This document shows, in pieces, positions 62,554 to 64,000 of a stretch of 64,000 bases of DNA; position 1 is the first letter of the stretch; each line of letters starts with the position of its first letter. This DNA is from Gossypium raimondii. Its lineage: Eukaryota; Streptophyta; Magnoliopsida; Malvales; Malvaceae. The position numbers and the translations under genes are program-made. Below the pieces are notes generated by a model. The model searched no databases. It was not told the origin of the DNA and saw only the letters and a program-made list of their open reading frames with translations. Location of the stretch: the NCBI RefSeq assembly GCF_025698545.1, contig NC_068573.1, forward strand, positions 7,879,001-7,943,000, read 5' to 3'.

Positions 62554-64000
62554 ATGGCACCACACCTTAATATTGTTTCTTCCATTTTTGTGCTTTTATT
62601 ATCTTTCATTTCAGCCTCTGAAGTTCAATCAGACGCTATTGATGTTGTTACCAAGTTTGGCGCAAAAGCTGACGGGAAAACGGATTTGAGTAAGGCAAGT
62701 TGAATTGCTCTTAACTTTGCACCCAAAGGTGAAAATATGAAAAAAAATTATATTTCAAACTAATGTCTTTATTCATTTCATTTTAGCCATTTTTGGATGC
62801 TTGGAAAGAAGCATGTGCCTCTGTAACCCCATCAACAATTGTGATTCCTAAAGGGACATATTTATTATCAAAAGTAAACTTAGAAGGTCCATGCAAGGCT
62901 CCTATTGAGATTAATGTTCAGGGCACTATATAGGCTCCGGCTGATCCTAATGCTATCAAAGACCCTAATTGGGTTAGATTCTATAGTATTAAAATTTTCA
63001 AAATGTTCGGCGAAGGAATTTTCGATTGTCAGGGAAGCATTGCTTATGAGAAGAACAAAGATCCTCACAATCGTGAATTTCGTGTCAAACTTCCCGTTGT
63101 CAGCTTTCTTCCCTCTTGCAAAAATTTATTTATTCTCTTTCCTCTTGTTATTATCAAAATATAATTATAACTAACATTTTTCTTTCGTGTGTTACTTTGT
63201 TAACTCCAAAATTAAACAGAATATAAGGTTTGACTTTTTGACCAACGCATTGATACAAGATATAACTAGCAAAGACAGTAAACTATTCCACGTTAATGTT
63301 TTTGCATGCAAAAACATTACCCTCGAACGTTTCAAGGTAGAGGCACCGGCAGATAGCCCAAACACAGATGGGATTCACATGGGCAAACCAGACGGGGTAA
63401 ATATTATTGGATGTGACATTAAAACTGGTGATGATTGTATTTCTATCGGAGATGGCACTAAAAATCTGGACATAAAAGATATAACTTGTGGACCAGGACA
63501 TGGTATAAGTATCGGTAGTCTTGGAAAGTTCCCAAATGAAGAGCCAGTTGAGGGAGTTAAAGTCACAAACTGCACTGTCACTAATACTTCGAATGGAGCT
63601 CGAATCAAAACTTGGCCAGGCGAATCTCCTGGGATAGTATCATATATACATTTTGAGGATATTATCGTGAATAATGTCTCTTCCCCTATCCTAATTGATC
63701 AAAAATATTGCCCATGGAGTAAATGCAAGATAAATGTATGTACATTCTTATCAAAATCCTAATAGAGTGACAATATTTAATTGATCATTGAATCATTGTT
63801 GTGTTGATGCAGGAAGAATCGAAAGTTAAACTAAGCAACATTAGCTTCAAGAACATCCGTGGCACATCTGCGCTTCCAGAAGCTGTCAAGTTTATTTGCA
63901 GCGGTTCTTCGCCATGTCAAAATGTGGAACTTGCGGACATTGATATTAAGCACACCGGAGCTGAACCTGCAACATCCCAATGTTTGAATGTCAAGCCTAT
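62554..64000 (+). pseudogene. Exopolygalacturonase copy C, one nonsense codon, runs off the window
   Basis: Exons 62554-62694, 62787-63098, 63220-63735 and 63813 to the window edge. Exon lengths equal those of gene B and there are no indels. At 62931-62933 the lysine codon after QGTI is TAG, in frame, ending the protein after 95 residues, before every catalytic motif. Exons 1 and 2 are also the most diverged among A, B and C (TKFGAKAD, FGEGIFDCQ, EVQSDAID), whereas exon 3 is nearly identical to B and keeps NTD, GDDC, GHG and RIK. The contrast suggests that exon 3 was homogenised by gene conversion. Intron 1 is again GC-AG. Probably non-functional unless the stop is an error. Confidence 0.85.

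Noticed and set aside
1..64000. tRNA, rRNA, organelle or bacterial insert
   Set aside because: No cloverleaf, rRNA core or organelle gene was recognised on either strand. Composition and gene structure are plant nuclear throughout.

Overview
The window is plant nuclear DNA, most likely from cotton (Gossypium) or a close Malvaceae relative. The call rests on a repeated four-exon gene. Its protein (MAPHLNIV start, 408 residues in the intact copy) matches my memory of the cotton pollen exopolygalacturonase G9 family almost word for word. AT-rich intergenic DNA, short GT-AG and GC-AG introns, and degenerate Ty3/gypsy LTR retrotransposons of a type common in cotton agree. Nothing bacterial, organellar or viral was seen.

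The backbone is a tandem array of nine polygalacturonase (PG) gene copies, all on the plus strand. Coordinates 1-31 kb hold three two-gene blocks: a truncated, diverged copy (here called T2: 11-480, 8515-9630, 24724-25374) followed about 3.7 kb later by a full-structure copy (P1 3753-5239, P2 12889-14380, P3 28551-30013). From 48-64 kb come three units about 6 kb long, with gene A (49966-51480, a single 1-bp frameshift), gene B (55981-57496, the only fully intact copy) and gene C (62554 to the window end, one nonsense codon). The catalytic motifs NTD, DD, GHG and RIK are intact in B.

LTR retrotransposon DNA interrupts the array. One element inserted once, just downstream of a TATAAATAG motif in the 3' flank of an ancestral unit. 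It was then copied with the array, so the same insertion point recurs at 6563, 15708 and 31317 with different internal deletions. The most complete copy (15708-23774) has TG...CA ends and a 5-bp target duplication CATAG. A second, related element (36671-48126) sits in another unit. Both lie in minus-strand orientation, carry wrecked integrase and pre-reverse-transcriptase sequence, and have tandem repeats between integrase and the 3' LTR, as known for Tat/Ogre-type elements.

The most important observation is a quality or biology signal. In several blocks (about 3.2-5.2, 8.5-10, 10.8-14.7, 24.2-35.7 and 45.85-48.1 kb, plus small patches in the satellite near 40.3 and 41.0 kb) copies differ from the clean copies almost only at CAG/CTG/CCAGG/CCTGG and some CG sites. 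The differences are scrambles and 1-3 bp indels, not C-to-T changes. CHG is the plant-specific cytosine methylation context, so many apparent frameshifts in P1-P3 may be base-calling or consensus errors at methylated CHG sites. The pseudogene calls for those copies should be read with that caution.
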